This document shows, one piece after another, positions 46,801 through 55,566 of a stretch of DNA of 64,000 nt; within the stretch, counting starts at the first letter, position 1; each line of letters opens with the position of its first letter. The notes beneath the pieces are model-generated. The model searched no databases and was not told the DNA's origin. It was given only the letters and a program-made list of their open reading frames with translations. Both the position numbers and the translations under genes were made by a program. The stretch lies in the NCBI GenBank assembly GCA_003163855.1, contig PLRJ01000087.1, positions 12,479-76,478 on the forward strand, given 5' to 3'. The DNA is from Bryobacterales bacterium (GTDB lineage Bacteria; Acidobacteriota; Terriglobia; Bryobacterales; Bryobacteraceae).

Positions 46801-47812
46801 CCGTCGTGTTCGTCGGATCGCCGTTGGTTTTGACAAGGCTGACGTCATCCAACTCAAAGGAATCGGCACCAACAGTTGCGAAGCTGACATCTGCAATACC
46901 AATGGCGGAGCCGTTTTCGTAAGCCGAAAAATTGATGTTATAGGTGTTCCAACTGTTCGTGAGGTTTACCGGCTGGCTAACGTAAGTGGCTACACCTGTT
47001 CGGCTTATCACCACCTGGATTTGGTTTGACCCGCCAATACCTTTTGCCTTGAACTGCAATTGGTAGGTTCCGTTCAGCTGCAGAAAGGTATGTCCCAAGA
47101 CGGAATCGAAGAAGCCGCCAATGATCGCCGAGTCGCTGGCCGTAGGAGCGGTAAGGGCGATGGTCTGCTTGCCTAACGTTCCGGGAGGTAAGTCTGTGAG
47201 ATTATCGCTTATCTTGCCATTGCCCGACGTCGAAGGCCACCAGCCTCCGCTGGCTCCGCCTGGCACGGTTTTGCGGACGATTAGATAATCGCCTGCCGCC
47301 GGAGCTACACCCGAGTTTGAGAAATAGAAGGTTCCGCCGGAGCCGTTAGCGGCGGCAGTCGAACTGGTTATAGTGCCGGTGCGACCGGCGGAAGTTCCCC
47401 AGAAAACTTCATAAGTGGCGCCGTTCCAGAACCCGGCAGGCCAGGCGGACCACTGATCCTCATCAAGACAGCTGGTGGCCGTGCCGGAAGCGCAGCGTAT
47501 GGTGGAATTCCATATCTGCCCTTCGAAGCCCGGATTAGACATCAGCAGGTTCTGAGTGGTTTGCCCGGAATCGTAGTAATCCAAAGTACCCAGGTTGATG
47601 CCAAGGCGTTTAACCGAAGGCTGGATAGTAGTCGTGCCAATGGCTATATTCGTGCTCTGAGAAAAAATGGTAGTTGGTACGCCAAAAGTAAGAAAAAATA
47701 AAAGTGCATAAGTTCGGGACCGGAGGGATCCCCAATTAGTGGCGCGCTGCAGCGTCATTTCCAAAACATAGACCTCGTTCTTTAATGGCCGTAAGTTACC
47801 CCACGAGGGCAT
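43835..47812 (-). CDS. Large secreted GH-A-like protein with 5 C-terminal FN3-like modules (paralogue 3)
   Basis: 1325 aa; STNIAIGTTTIQPSVKRLGINLGTLDYYDSGQTTQNLLMSNPGFEGQIWNSTIRC; IHLEFGNEAWNGSFKGG; PMSFYEINMATLSG; five FN3-like repeats. Confidence 0.85.
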   Translation of the reverse strand: MPSWGNLRPLKNEVYVLEMTLQRATNWGSLRSRTYALLFFLTFGVPTTIFSQSTNIAIGTTTIQPSVKRLGINLGTLDYYDSGQTTQNLLMSNPGFEGQIWNSTIRCASGTATSCLDEDQWSAWPAGFWNGATYEVFWGTSAGRTGTITSSTAAANGSGGTFYFSNSGVAPAAGDYLIVRKTVPGGASGGWWPSTSGNGKISDNLTDLPPGTLGKQTIALTAPTASDSAIIGGFFDSVLGHTFLQLNGTYQLQFKAKGIGGSNQIQVVISRTGVATYVSQPVNLTNSWNTYNINFSAYENGSAIGIADVSFATVGADSFELDDVSLVKTNGDPTNTTAFRDPVVSALRTLNPGVLRYWGGQLGDTLDNLLQPQFGRQRSGYLAWYTESDVVDYGLHDFLGLCQAIGAEPWFVVPSTFSTTDANNLIEYLAGASTSTYGAKRAALGQNAPWTSVFSKIHLEFGNEAWNGSFKGGSIEYAAPYGSRAQTIFGIFRSNPNFVAGNFDLVAGGQAAYAARNTAILNAMNNNDSLAVAPYTMGTVDSYSDNESLFGSTFAEPEAFMSSSGTAEGETPGEVLQDYQAIQASSHPVPMSFYEINMATLSGSISQQALNSYTPSLGAGLMVADTMLLSLRNFGVVNQELFALPQYNFMRSDGLTALLWGAVVDMGSANLRRPQFLALQLANQALSNGAAMLQTVHSGADPTWNQPLVNTVQFNGAHYLHSFAFANGSSRSAIVFNLSRSSALPVTFSGSNAPSGTVQMQQLTSAYPTDTNENSSVVNITASTLNSFNASSGLSLPPYSMTVLTWGGTTAAAPVVTPAPVISAVAASGLTTSSATITWTTDQASSSQVFYGTTTAYGSSSAASSSLTTTHSVTLTGLAAGTTYNFSVVSANSAGTSAASSNFTFATSPAAAAAPPPVTGSSSGAGPAISYVVSWGVSTSGITVSWSTSSPATTSLSYGTTTSLGTTTPVQSYLTVSHGVTLTGLASGTTYYFVCNATDVNGNSSTSTVYTFTTISSTQTTTGSSASASTGPPPQISYLLSWGITSNSASISWSTNVGSTTAVAYGTSTALGTVTPVQTGLTVSHGVVLNGLASGTTYYFVAQSTDSNGNTGYSATYSFTTGGSSSSTATPPPAASTPASSSNGPVLLYLNSWGVNASGISISWSTDNVATTAVSYGLSPALGQTTPVQTTLTNNHGVTLTGLKSSTTYYFVAQSTDANGNTGYSSTYSFTTSTGASGPSISAITVTPGSGNTAFVSWTTSTPTYSYVQFGPTTAYNQWSSTTSLTTNPTPAMGHVPSGVVHYQLVSTDIYGNQTFWPDQTFVEP

Positions 47813-47985
47813 GGCATGTTTAAGCGTCTAAGGAAGTCTTGCCAGTATAACTCATTTAGTTTTATGAGCCACACTAGTCCTAGTATATGCCTCGCTAGTA
47901 GTCTTACGAATTCCTTAGAGATGCGGTCTTTTCAATAAACCTTTCAAAAAAGATTCAAGAAAAAATCTCCGCGGGCTGGGTGTGC

Positions 47986-49371
47986 TCAATGCAAGTTGAG
48001 GGGCTGAGACCAAGGAAAACCAGCGAGATTGCGTAGGAAGAACAGGCCAGCGGTACCGGCGACAAAAAGCAGGGTCATTTCCAGGTCCTGGCGGAGAGTT
48101 AAGAGGTTTTCTCGCCACAAACCGAACAAATTACAAAGGTATACCGGGAAATCGCTAAACGAGATGATCCAGACGGCTCCGATCAGGCCCCAGATATGGA
48201 AGGTGGAAGGCACAACCAATAACAAAACCGAGGCAGTCAGGATATACCCAACTACGTTGTAGCTTAATTTCCCCAACATAGTCAGGCAGGGCGCACTGGT
48301 GCTGTAGAGAATGGTGTGCCACAAACCAAGCGCCAAAATAGGTACCATCCAGGCAGCGTTGTGGTACCGCTTATCGTACACATGGAGCAAAAACAGGTCG
48401 GAAAAATTCACTCCGATCGCCAAGAGAACCGCTCCGGCCAGCAGCACCATGCGGCGATATTTTATGACTACGGCACGGAACTCGCCACGCTCCAGGCGAC
48501 TGAAACCGGATACAAACGGCAACCCAACGTATCCGCGGAACGCCATAATCACCTGACGCGGGATATCGGCCAGGGCGAAAGCTATGCCGTACAAACCTAA
48601 CGTTGTCATGGAAACCAATTTGCCTAGAACCAGGCGGTCCGATTGCGAAGCCAGGAAGGTTAGCGCGGTGGAGGCGAATATCCACTTACCGAACGCGAGC
48701 AATTCGTGGACGATCTCTTTATTCCAGGCAAAGCGGTTGCGGTAGTTGGGGATCAGCATGTGGCTGACGACCAGGCGCGCGGTGTCGGAAACCAGGCGGC
48801 CGATGACCAGCGCCCAAACGGTAGGGCTGATCAGCGCGGCCACTACCGTGACAATCAACTGCACTACCTGCACGAACAACTCAAGCAGCGCCACCTTGCG
48901 CACTTCCATGTGCTTGTTGAACGTCAGAATACTGGTGGAAGCAAAGCCGGTGATAACCAGGCTTAAGCCCAGAACCGGAGTGAGCGTCAGAAGTTGCGGG
49001 AGCTTATAAAAATGCGAAAAGGGCCAAGTCAGAATGACGCAGATCAGCCACAGTCCAACGCCGCGCAACACCTGCACCGTCCAAACCGTGTTCAGATAAT
49101 GGGGATCGTCACCCTTTTCGCTGCGAATGACGCTAGGGGCTAGGCCGACGTCGGAGAACAGCGTGAGACCGATCATCAGCGTGTTCAGCAGCGCCATGAG
49201 CCCGAAATACTGGGGCAGGAACAGGCGACTGAGCACGACGCTGCTGCCGAGGCGCACAATTTGGCCTCCGGCGTAGGCAACTATGGTCCAAATAGCCCCG
49301 CGGCCCGCCTTCTTGACAAGCGAAGAATGGTTTACTTCGGCTGGGGTATCACTGGTATCGGTAACGGGCAT
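47986..49371 (-). CDS. Polysaccharide flippase (Wzx/MOP superfamily)
   Basis: 461 aa; many TM helices; GRGAIWTIVAYAGGQIVRLGSSVVLSRLFLPQYFGLMALLNTLMIGLTLFSDVGLAPSVI. Confidence 0.88.
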   Translation of the reverse strand: MPVTDTSDTPAEVNHSSLVKKAGRGAIWTIVAYAGGQIVRLGSSVVLSRLFLPQYFGLMALLNTLMIGLTLFSDVGLAPSVIRSEKGDDPHYLNTVWTVQVLRGVGLWLICVILTWPFSHFYKLPQLLTLTPVLGLSLVITGFASTSILTFNKHMEVRKVALLELFVQVVQLIVTVVAALISPTVWALVIGRLVSDTARLVVSHMLIPNYRNRFAWNKEIVHELLAFGKWIFASTALTFLASQSDRLVLGKLVSMTTLGLYGIAFALADIPRQVIMAFRGYVGLPFVSGFSRLERGEFRAVVIKYRRMVLLAGAVLLAIGVNFSDLFLLHVYDKRYHNAAWMVPILALGLWHTILYSTSAPCLTMLGKLSYNVVGYILTASVLLLVVPSTFHIWGLIGAVWIISFSDFPVYLCNLFGLWRENLLTLRQDLEMTLLFVAGTAGLFFLRNLAGFPWSQPLNLH

Positions 49372-49449
49372 TTAAATCCTGTTCGGGCTGATGATCTGGT
49401 GCATTGGCAGTGTCATTCATATCGGGCAAAAGTGAGGATCTTGGACGTT

Positions 49450-50076
49450 TCAGACCGTTTTGTACGAAGCTTCATCAGGAACCACCTGAGGACGCGCGGC
49501 GCGGATAGGCACGGCCGGCACCCCTACCACCGTAACGCCGGCAGGAACATCGCGCGTCACCACCGCATTGGCGCCAATGGTGGCATTGTTACCGACGTTA
49601 ACGCCGGGAAGAATGGTGACACCTCTACCTACCCATACCTGCGTCCCGATCGTAATAGGAGACGCAAGATGGGCGCCATCGCGCATGGCGCCGTTCGCGT
49701 CGCGCAAGTGGTTGGCGTCACGAATGCTGGTGTACTCGCCTATCATCGATCCAGTGCCGATGCTCACTCGCGAATAGGAGACAATATGCACTCCGCGCGA
49801 GCAAACGACATTGTCGCCGATGTCTATGGAGCCGCCATCCGCTGTCTCCAGATACAGCCCCGGATAGAGCAGCAAGTTCTTGCCGAAGCGGATGTCTCCA
49901 GTGCCGCGCACCTCGGCTGTTCCCATAACCACCACGGAGGTGTCTACCGGGTACTGCACACAGGCGCTCAGCTTTAGATAGGCGGCCATGCGCTTCAGAT
50001 TTTCGAGAAGCGGGATGAAAAGCCGGACGATGGGCACTAAAATCGCTCTCACCGTGGTCTTTATCAGGCCTCGCAT
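49450..50076 (-). CDS. Hexapeptide-repeat (LbH) acyltransferase
   Basis: 208 aa; SPITIGTQVWVGRGVTILPGVNVGNNATIGANAVVTRDVPAGVTVVGVPA. Confidence 0.9.
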   Translation of the reverse strand: MRGLIKTTVRAILVPIVRLFIPLLENLKRMAAYLKLSACVQYPVDTSVVVMGTAEVRGTGDIRFGKNLLLYPGLYLETADGGSIDIGDNVVCSRGVHIVSYSRVSIGTGSMIGEYTSIRDANHLRDANGAMRDGAHLASPITIGTQVWVGRGVTILPGVNVGNNATIGANAVVTRDVPAGVTVVGVPAVPIRAARPQVVPDEASYKTV

Positions 50077-50179
50077 TTTCCTATTATCCTTTCCGCCGAT
50101 TTAGAACGCCTTCGCTGATCGCCGCACCTCCGGCCCGTCGGCCCAAAAGTGCAGGCCAACATTGTAACGAGAGTCGCCG

Positions 50180-51187
50180 TTACGCGCTTTTCTTATATTC
50201 GATAAGCTCGCTGCGCCAATTCCTTCTGGCATTCTTCCAATAGCGCAGCTGTCCCATAAAAACCGGGATTTGCTGGAAGTGCGAATGAATGGCAAACAGC
50301 AGGAGGGTCGCAGGCGAAGCGGGCTTACTTCGGGCCTTGTAGGCGGTCCGCACAATGATGGCTATAGCGCAACCCCCAAGCGCGAATAAAACCAGCCACG
50401 AGTGCAGAAGCAGCGCCGCCAGTAGAGCCACGGCAGGCAGTGTCATATACGCCGAAGCCTGCACAACATTGGTGCGCGACGCTGACTGCCAGAGCGGATC
50501 GCCCGAATTCTTGTGGCGTGCCGCAATCTCTGCATAGGCATGACCAGCCCGGAAGGAGTGGCGCCAATACTGCCGGAAACTGACCATGGCAAAGTCATGA
50601 CCGGTCATCGGCACGTCAATATGGGGAATCAATCCGCCATGGGCGCGGATGCGATGACAAAGGTCGGGCTCTTCGCCCGCGACGAGGTCAGGATTGAAGC
50701 CACCGGCCTGCTCCAGCGCCGAGCGGCGCATAACGGCATCGCCGCCGCAGAATTCGGTTAGGCCCGGAGGATAAACCCAGTTCAAATCAAGCACGCGATT
50801 GAACAGAGAGGCTTCGGGATGAAGTTCGCGGCGATGACCCCAGACGACGGCAACCTGCGGATTTTCAAACTCGGCCAGGGCTTTGGTGACGAAGTCGGGA
50901 TGAAGCACGGTGTCGCCATCCAGAAACAGGATGAACGGCGCCACAGCAGCCTGCCAGCCGGCGTTGCGGGCGCGCGCCGCCGACATGCGGCCGCTGGTGA
51001 TTTCAATCACCTTGGCTCCAAATTCGGCTGCCTTTGCGGCTGAGCCGTCACTCGAAGCCGAGTCTACATAGATGATTTCGAACAGGCCAAACGGGTGCGC
51101 CATGGCACTGACCGATTCCAGACATCGAACCAGCCGCGCGCCTTCGTTACGGCCTATGACGACAACAGATAGAGCTGGATCCTGCAT
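50180..51187 (-). CDS. GT2-family glycosyltransferase
   Basis: 335 aa; LSVVVIGRNEGARLVRCLESV...IIYVDSASSDGSAAKAAEFGAKVIE...ARNAGWQAAVAPFILFLDGDTVLHPDF. Confidence 0.9.
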   Translation of the reverse strand: MQDPALSVVVIGRNEGARLVRCLESVSAMAHPFGLFEIIYVDSASSDGSAAKAAEFGAKVIEITSGRMSAARARNAGWQAAVAPFILFLDGDTVLHPDFVTKALAEFENPQVAVVWGHRRELHPEASLFNRVLDLNWVYPPGLTEFCGGDAVMRRSALEQAGGFNPDLVAGEEPDLCHRIRAHGGLIPHIDVPMTGHDFAMVSFRQYWRHSFRAGHAYAEIAARHKNSGDPLWQSASRTNVVQASAYMTLPAVALLAALLLHSWLVLFALGGCAIAIIVRTAYKARSKPASPATLLLFAIHSHFQQIPVFMGQLRYWKNARRNWRSELIEYKKSA

Positions 51188-51189
51188 GG

Positions 51190-52221
51190 CTACCAGGGGC
51201 GCGGCGGAGACATGCGGCCGCCGTTGGTTTCCTTCCAGGCTTGCTTCATCAGTTGGCTGACTGTCTGGCTTTCAGCCGCCTTGTCCTGGCGCTCCTGACT
51301 GCTGCTCAGGCTGTTGCGCCAACGCCGCGCCAGATGCCACCAGCGTTCCATCAAATAAGCGAGAAAGGCGAAGTTTCCATGATGCTTGCGATAGTAGAGC
51401 AGGGCGCTCCGCATTCTCCACAGCGTTAGCTGTGAGCCTGAACGCGACATTACCGCTGAGGCGATCGTTTTGGAAGATTCTCCGCCTAGATGGACGATAA
51501 CAACGTCGGGCCAATAGACGACCTTCAAACCCAAAGCCTTGATGCGGCGGCACAGGTCCACTTCTTCGTAGTACAGGAAGAAATCTTCATCGAAGATGCC
51601 GGCGTTTTCCAGCGCCTTCGGACGGATGATGGAGAAGGCGCCGGGCACCCAATCTACTTCGGCGGTTTCCATCGGATCGCTCCAGGTGCGGTCGGCGCGT
51701 CCGAAGAAGCGCGAACGGGGAAACTTACTCGACAAGCCTGAAAGCGTCAGAAAATCATTTAATAACGATGGGAAGCAACGTGCGGAGGGCTGCCAGGTTT
51801 CTGTGGGACCGATGAGCCGGCCGCCACCTAAGCCCACGTCCGGGTTCTTCTCCATGTGGTCGATGGCGCGGCGCAGCGCATCAGGCCGCAGGAAGGCATC
51901 GGAGTTCAAAAGAATAATGTAGCGGCCGCTAGCCTCGAGCAGCGCACGATTGTTGGCGGCGCCGAATCCTAGGTTCACTTCACTGCGGATCACCTGAATA
52001 TCGGGATACTCTGCCTCCAGCATCTCGACGGAACCGTCTTTGGAGGCATTATCGACGACGATGATTTCAAGTTTTAAGCCTTCGGCCGATTCCTTCAAAT
52101 GCTGGAAGCAGCGGTGCAGAATCTCGCGCGTGTTGTACGAGACGATCACCACCGACAGATCGCACTGTTCCTTTTTCTTGACGAGCTTCAATTCCGAAGC
52201 CCGAGACGTCAAAGACGGCAC
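51190..52221 (-). CDS. GT2-family glycosyltransferase (rhamnosyltransferase WbbL-like)
   Basis: 343 aa; LSVVIVSYNTREILHRCFQHL...IIVVDNASKDGSVEML...NLGFGAANNRALLEASGRYIILLNSDAFL...DEDFFLYYEEVDLCRRIKALG. Confidence 0.92.
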   Translation of the reverse strand: MPSLTSRASELKLVKKKEQCDLSVVIVSYNTREILHRCFQHLKESAEGLKLEIIVVDNASKDGSVEMLEAEYPDIQVIRSEVNLGFGAANNRALLEASGRYIILLNSDAFLRPDALRRAIDHMEKNPDVGLGGGRLIGPTETWQPSARCFPSLLNDFLTLSGLSSKFPRSRFFGRADRTWSDPMETAEVDWVPGAFSIIRPKALENAGIFDEDFFLYYEEVDLCRRIKALGLKVVYWPDVVIVHLGGESSKTIASAVMSRSGSQLTLWRMRSALLYYRKHHGNFAFLAYLMERWWHLARRWRNSLSSSQERQDKAAESQTVSQLMKQAWKETNGGRMSPPRPW

Positions 52222-53468
52222 TGAAAAATGTCCCCCAATCCCTTGACACTTTGCTCTAGAACGTAGCTCTCCTGGACCCGCATGCGGCCCGAGAAACCGA
52301 GCCGGTGGCGCAGTTCGGGGTCGTCAATCAAGCGCGCCAGCGCGCCGGCGAGTTGTACTTCGTCGGAAGGCGCCACCAGTAGCCCGTCGACATCGTTGCG
52401 AATTAGTTCCGGGATGCCCGCTATGGTGGTACTCACGCACGGAATCTCCATCGCCATTGCTTCCATCAGCGCGATCGGAATTCCTTCGGCAAAGCTGGGT
52501 AAAGCGAAAATATCGGCCTGTTCCAAAGCCTGTCGTACACGGCCGATACCTACTGCTCCTTCAAAAACGACTTTGTTTGTTATTCCGAGACGAGCCGCGG
52601 CCGCTTCCAGGCTTTCGCGGTCGGGTCCTTTGCCGATGAGGCGCAACCTCACATCACGGCCTTCGCTGACAAGGCGTTCAAAGGCCGCCAACAGAATGTG
52701 CTGGCCCTTCGCCGCCACCAGCCGTCCTACAGAAATGATTTCAACGGGACCCGGGTGAACCGAGCGCCGAGCCGGAGCAAACTTTTTGGGATCGACGCCC
52801 AGGCGCGACAGCACCAGCTTGTGCCACATCGAAGACGGGCAAAGCATCATCAATTGGCTGATGCCGTAGGAGCTGATGCATATAACCAGGCTGGCTGTTT
52901 CCAGCTTTTCACGCAGATAAAATTTGCTGACATCCCAGAATTCATCCGGCCCATGCAGCGTCAGCGAGAGAGTTATCGGAAAAGTGCGGGCGACAATCAT
53001 CGCCACGTTCGCCACCGCGCCGCCAAAGTGAGTATGCAGGTGCTTGCGTCCATGTTTCCGCATCCACATGCCCACAATCAGCGCCTCGAGGAAATAGAAA
53101 ATCCGGATGACGCCGCCGCCCAGCCGCAGCGTGAAATACAAGCCGCGCAAAACGCCTAACGGATTCAGGACCATGGCGGAGAAAATGGCCTTAAGCCAGG
53201 CAAAAAGGCCCGCACCCTTGACATAAAAGGTATTGGCCTGCTCAGCACGCTCCACCGGCTCCATTTCGGCTTGCGGTTGATCGCAGGCATTGATGGACGC
53301 GGTGACGATGTCAAAGCCAAGCTTTTTCAGTCCGACGATTTCATTGAGGACGAAGGTCAGCGAGTAAGCTGGATAGCCGCTCAGCAGATAGGCGATCTTA
53401 GTGCGCGCCGGTGCGGCGTGGCTCGAGACCGGTTCCGATGCCGCGGCTACTTCGGCGACTGAACTCAT
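52209..53468 (-). CDS. GT4-family glycosyltransferase
   Basis: 419 aa; VEIISVGRLVAAKGQHILLAAFERL...LRLIGKGPDRESLEAAAARLGI...ADIFALPSFAEGIPIALMEAMAMEIPCVSTTIAGIPELI. Confidence 0.92.
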   Translation of the reverse strand: MSSVAEVAAASEPVSSHAAPARTKIAYLLSGYPAYSLTFVLNEIVGLKKLGFDIVTASINACDQPQAEMEPVERAEQANTFYVKGAGLFAWLKAIFSAMVLNPLGVLRGLYFTLRLGGGVIRIFYFLEALIVGMWMRKHGRKHLHTHFGGAVANVAMIVARTFPITLSLTLHGPDEFWDVSKFYLREKLETASLVICISSYGISQLMMLCPSSMWHKLVLSRLGVDPKKFAPARRSVHPGPVEIISVGRLVAAKGQHILLAAFERLVSEGRDVRLRLIGKGPDRESLEAAAARLGITNKVVFEGAVGIGRVRQALEQADIFALPSFAEGIPIALMEAMAMEIPCVSTTIAGIPELIRNDVDGLLVAPSDEVQLAGALARLIDDPELRHRLGFSGRMRVQESYVLEQSVKGLGDIFQCRL

Positions 53469-53526
53469 AGGCTCCTCGCGCGCAGACAGTTAGTTTGGTA
53501 GCAGGAAAATCTCAACGGCAAGCGTG

Positions 53527-55560
53527 CTACCACCCCACCCAGGTTCCGGAAAGACCAGCCAGCTGGCGCTGCATCGCCATGTATTCTTTCAAGTCGCGGC
53601 GCAGCGAACGCCCGGCGCGTTCCACGCGTACATCCTGCAGAATGACGCCGATAGCAGGAACATTCAACCGTTCCAGCAGACGCGCGCCGCGCAGCAGGTC
53701 GGGCCGCGTGTTCATACCCGCCTGCACGACAACCAGGGTCATGTCGGCTTCGGCCGCCAGACGTTCGGTTTCGGCCGAGAAGACCAGCGCTGGAGCATCC
53801 ATCAAAACGACCGAACAGTCTTCCAGGTCCTCGGCGAGGGAAACGCCCGGGCCGATCAACCTGGTTTGGCCATTGGCCTGGCGAAACTCCGAATCAAGCC
53901 GCCGGCGTCCCGGGCGAACCGTAACATTGATCTTGTGGTCGCCAAGCTGACGTGCGATGTCGCGCATTAATGAGGGCGGCACCGGCTGTTTCAGCCCGGT
54001 CAAGAGGACCGTTCTGGCACCTTCGGCAATGCCCCGTTCAATGCCCGCGATCAGCCGCCGCAAATGTTCATCGGCAAAGGCCTCAATTTTTGGAGTACGG
54101 GAAATGGTCATGCCCACCACCGGGAATCCAAGAATTCTTTCGATGCTGGCAGGGTCATAGATACGGGAATCGAGCAGGTCGAGCGCTACAGGAAGCGCCA
54201 GTCCGAAGAATAAGGCGGCGGCAAATACAGTCGCCAACGCTTTCATCCGCTGGCTCTTGAGCGGCCACTCGGGCGGCTGAGCGCTCGAAAACACACGCAT
54301 GGCCCCGCCTGTGGAGTTGCGCAGACTGATGTCTTCAAGCTGGCTCTCAACGCGCGTCAAATGCTCCTGAATTCTGGCAATGTCGGCATTCACAATTTCC
54401 GCCTGACCAAGATTTCTAGTCATGTTCGGAATGTTGGCTGTAGCCGCATTAATCTCCTCAGTCAAATCGTTTTCCACCCGGCGCGCCTCTTCCACCTGGG
54501 CCTTGTATTTTGCCAGCAGCTGTTGAGAAACTTTGGGAACTCGATCGCCGCCCGGTCCGCGCTGCAGTTCGGCATCGATAGAAGCCAGTTCCGCTTCGGC
54601 CTGTTTACGGTACGGGTGCGACGGAGTCATCGATTTAATGCGTTCCCGCAGTTCAAACTGCCGCTGCAGCAAAGTAGACGTGACAGAAGTGGTGGCGGGA
54701 TTTGAGCTGGCAATCTGCTCGGCATCGGAAGCCAGAGTGGACTGTCCCTCTTGCAGGTGTTCTTCTGCCTGCACACGGGCGGCGTGCGCCGCCGACAGGG
54801 ACCGGCGCAACTGCACCAGAACTTCGTCGTCTGGAAGGATGGTGTTCTGGTGAAGGTTGACTACCTGCAAAGACTCAGACAGGCGCGCGCGCAACTCCAA
54901 TTGCTGCTGCAACTCTTTCTGCAAAGCGGCCTTTTGAATGTATAAGACAGAGCCGCGATCGGAACGTCCCGAAGCGTCGGGCCGCGTTCCCGCTTCCAGA
55001 AAGCTGGCCGCGACGGTATTCACAATAGCCGCCGCCATGCGCGGATCGGCATTGGTGATTTGAATGCTAACTTCGTAGCTGTCCGGTACGCGCTGAACTT
55101 CCAGCGTCTTACGCAGGCGGTCCACAGCGTTTCGTTCGTTCTCGCCTGCAAAACGCCACGGAGTGCCCTTGTTAGCCAGTTGGTGGATGGCGTCGCTCAG
55201 CGTGTCGTAATGCAGAATCGACATGATCTGCTGGTTGACAAAAGTCGGATACGGTTGCGCCGCCACGCCATCGCCGGCGTCATCCCTTGCCATATCAGGC
55301 GGAACGTAGATGGTCGTCTCGGCCTGATAGACGGGCCGTATTGTTTTATAGGCCCACAGCGTCCCGATACCTACGATCAGCAGGAAGACAAACACGGACA
55401 AACGCCAGTGCCGCTCCAGGCTGTCCATTAAGTCCAGTTCCATTCCGTGTGTGGGAGCGGCTGGGGGTGGCGGCGGCTGATTTCGATAAACCGCTGCCGA
55501 AGAGTGGAGAACCAGGGCTTTATCGCTGTCAGGCGCTGGTGATTTGCGAAGCATTGACAT
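53527..55560 (-). CDS. Wzz/GumC-type polysaccharide co-polymerase with C-terminal BY-kinase-like domain lacking a recognisable Walker A
   Basis: 677 aa; Wzz N-terminus (RHWRLSVFVFLLIVGIGTLWAYKTIRPVYQAETTIYVPP), long coiled coil, FPVVGMTI linker, then degenerate NTPase-like region TVLLTGLKQPVPPSLMRDIARQ...CSVVLMDAPALVFSAETERLAAEADMTLVVVQAG. Confidence 0.88.
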   Translation of the reverse strand: MSMLRKSPAPDSDKALVLHSSAAVYRNQPPPPPAAPTHGMELDLMDSLERHWRLSVFVFLLIVGIGTLWAYKTIRPVYQAETTIYVPPDMARDDAGDGVAAQPYPTFVNQQIMSILHYDTLSDAIHQLANKGTPWRFAGENERNAVDRLRKTLEVQRVPDSYEVSIQITNADPRMAAAIVNTVAASFLEAGTRPDASGRSDRGSVLYIQKAALQKELQQQLELRARLSESLQVVNLHQNTILPDDEVLVQLRRSLSAAHAARVQAEEHLQEGQSTLASDAEQIASSNPATTSVTSTLLQRQFELRERIKSMTPSHPYRKQAEAELASIDAELQRGPGGDRVPKVSQQLLAKYKAQVEEARRVENDLTEEINAATANIPNMTRNLGQAEIVNADIARIQEHLTRVESQLEDISLRNSTGGAMRVFSSAQPPEWPLKSQRMKALATVFAAALFFGLALPVALDLLDSRIYDPASIERILGFPVVGMTISRTPKIEAFADEHLRRLIAGIERGIAEGARTVLLTGLKQPVPPSLMRDIARQLGDHKINVTVRPGRRRLDSEFRQANGQTRLIGPGVSLAEDLEDCSVVLMDAPALVFSAETERLAAEADMTLVVVQAGMNTRPDLLRGARLLERLNVPAIGVILQDVRVERAGRSLRRDLKEYMAMQRQLAGLSGTWVGW

Positions 55561-55566
55561 ACGCGC

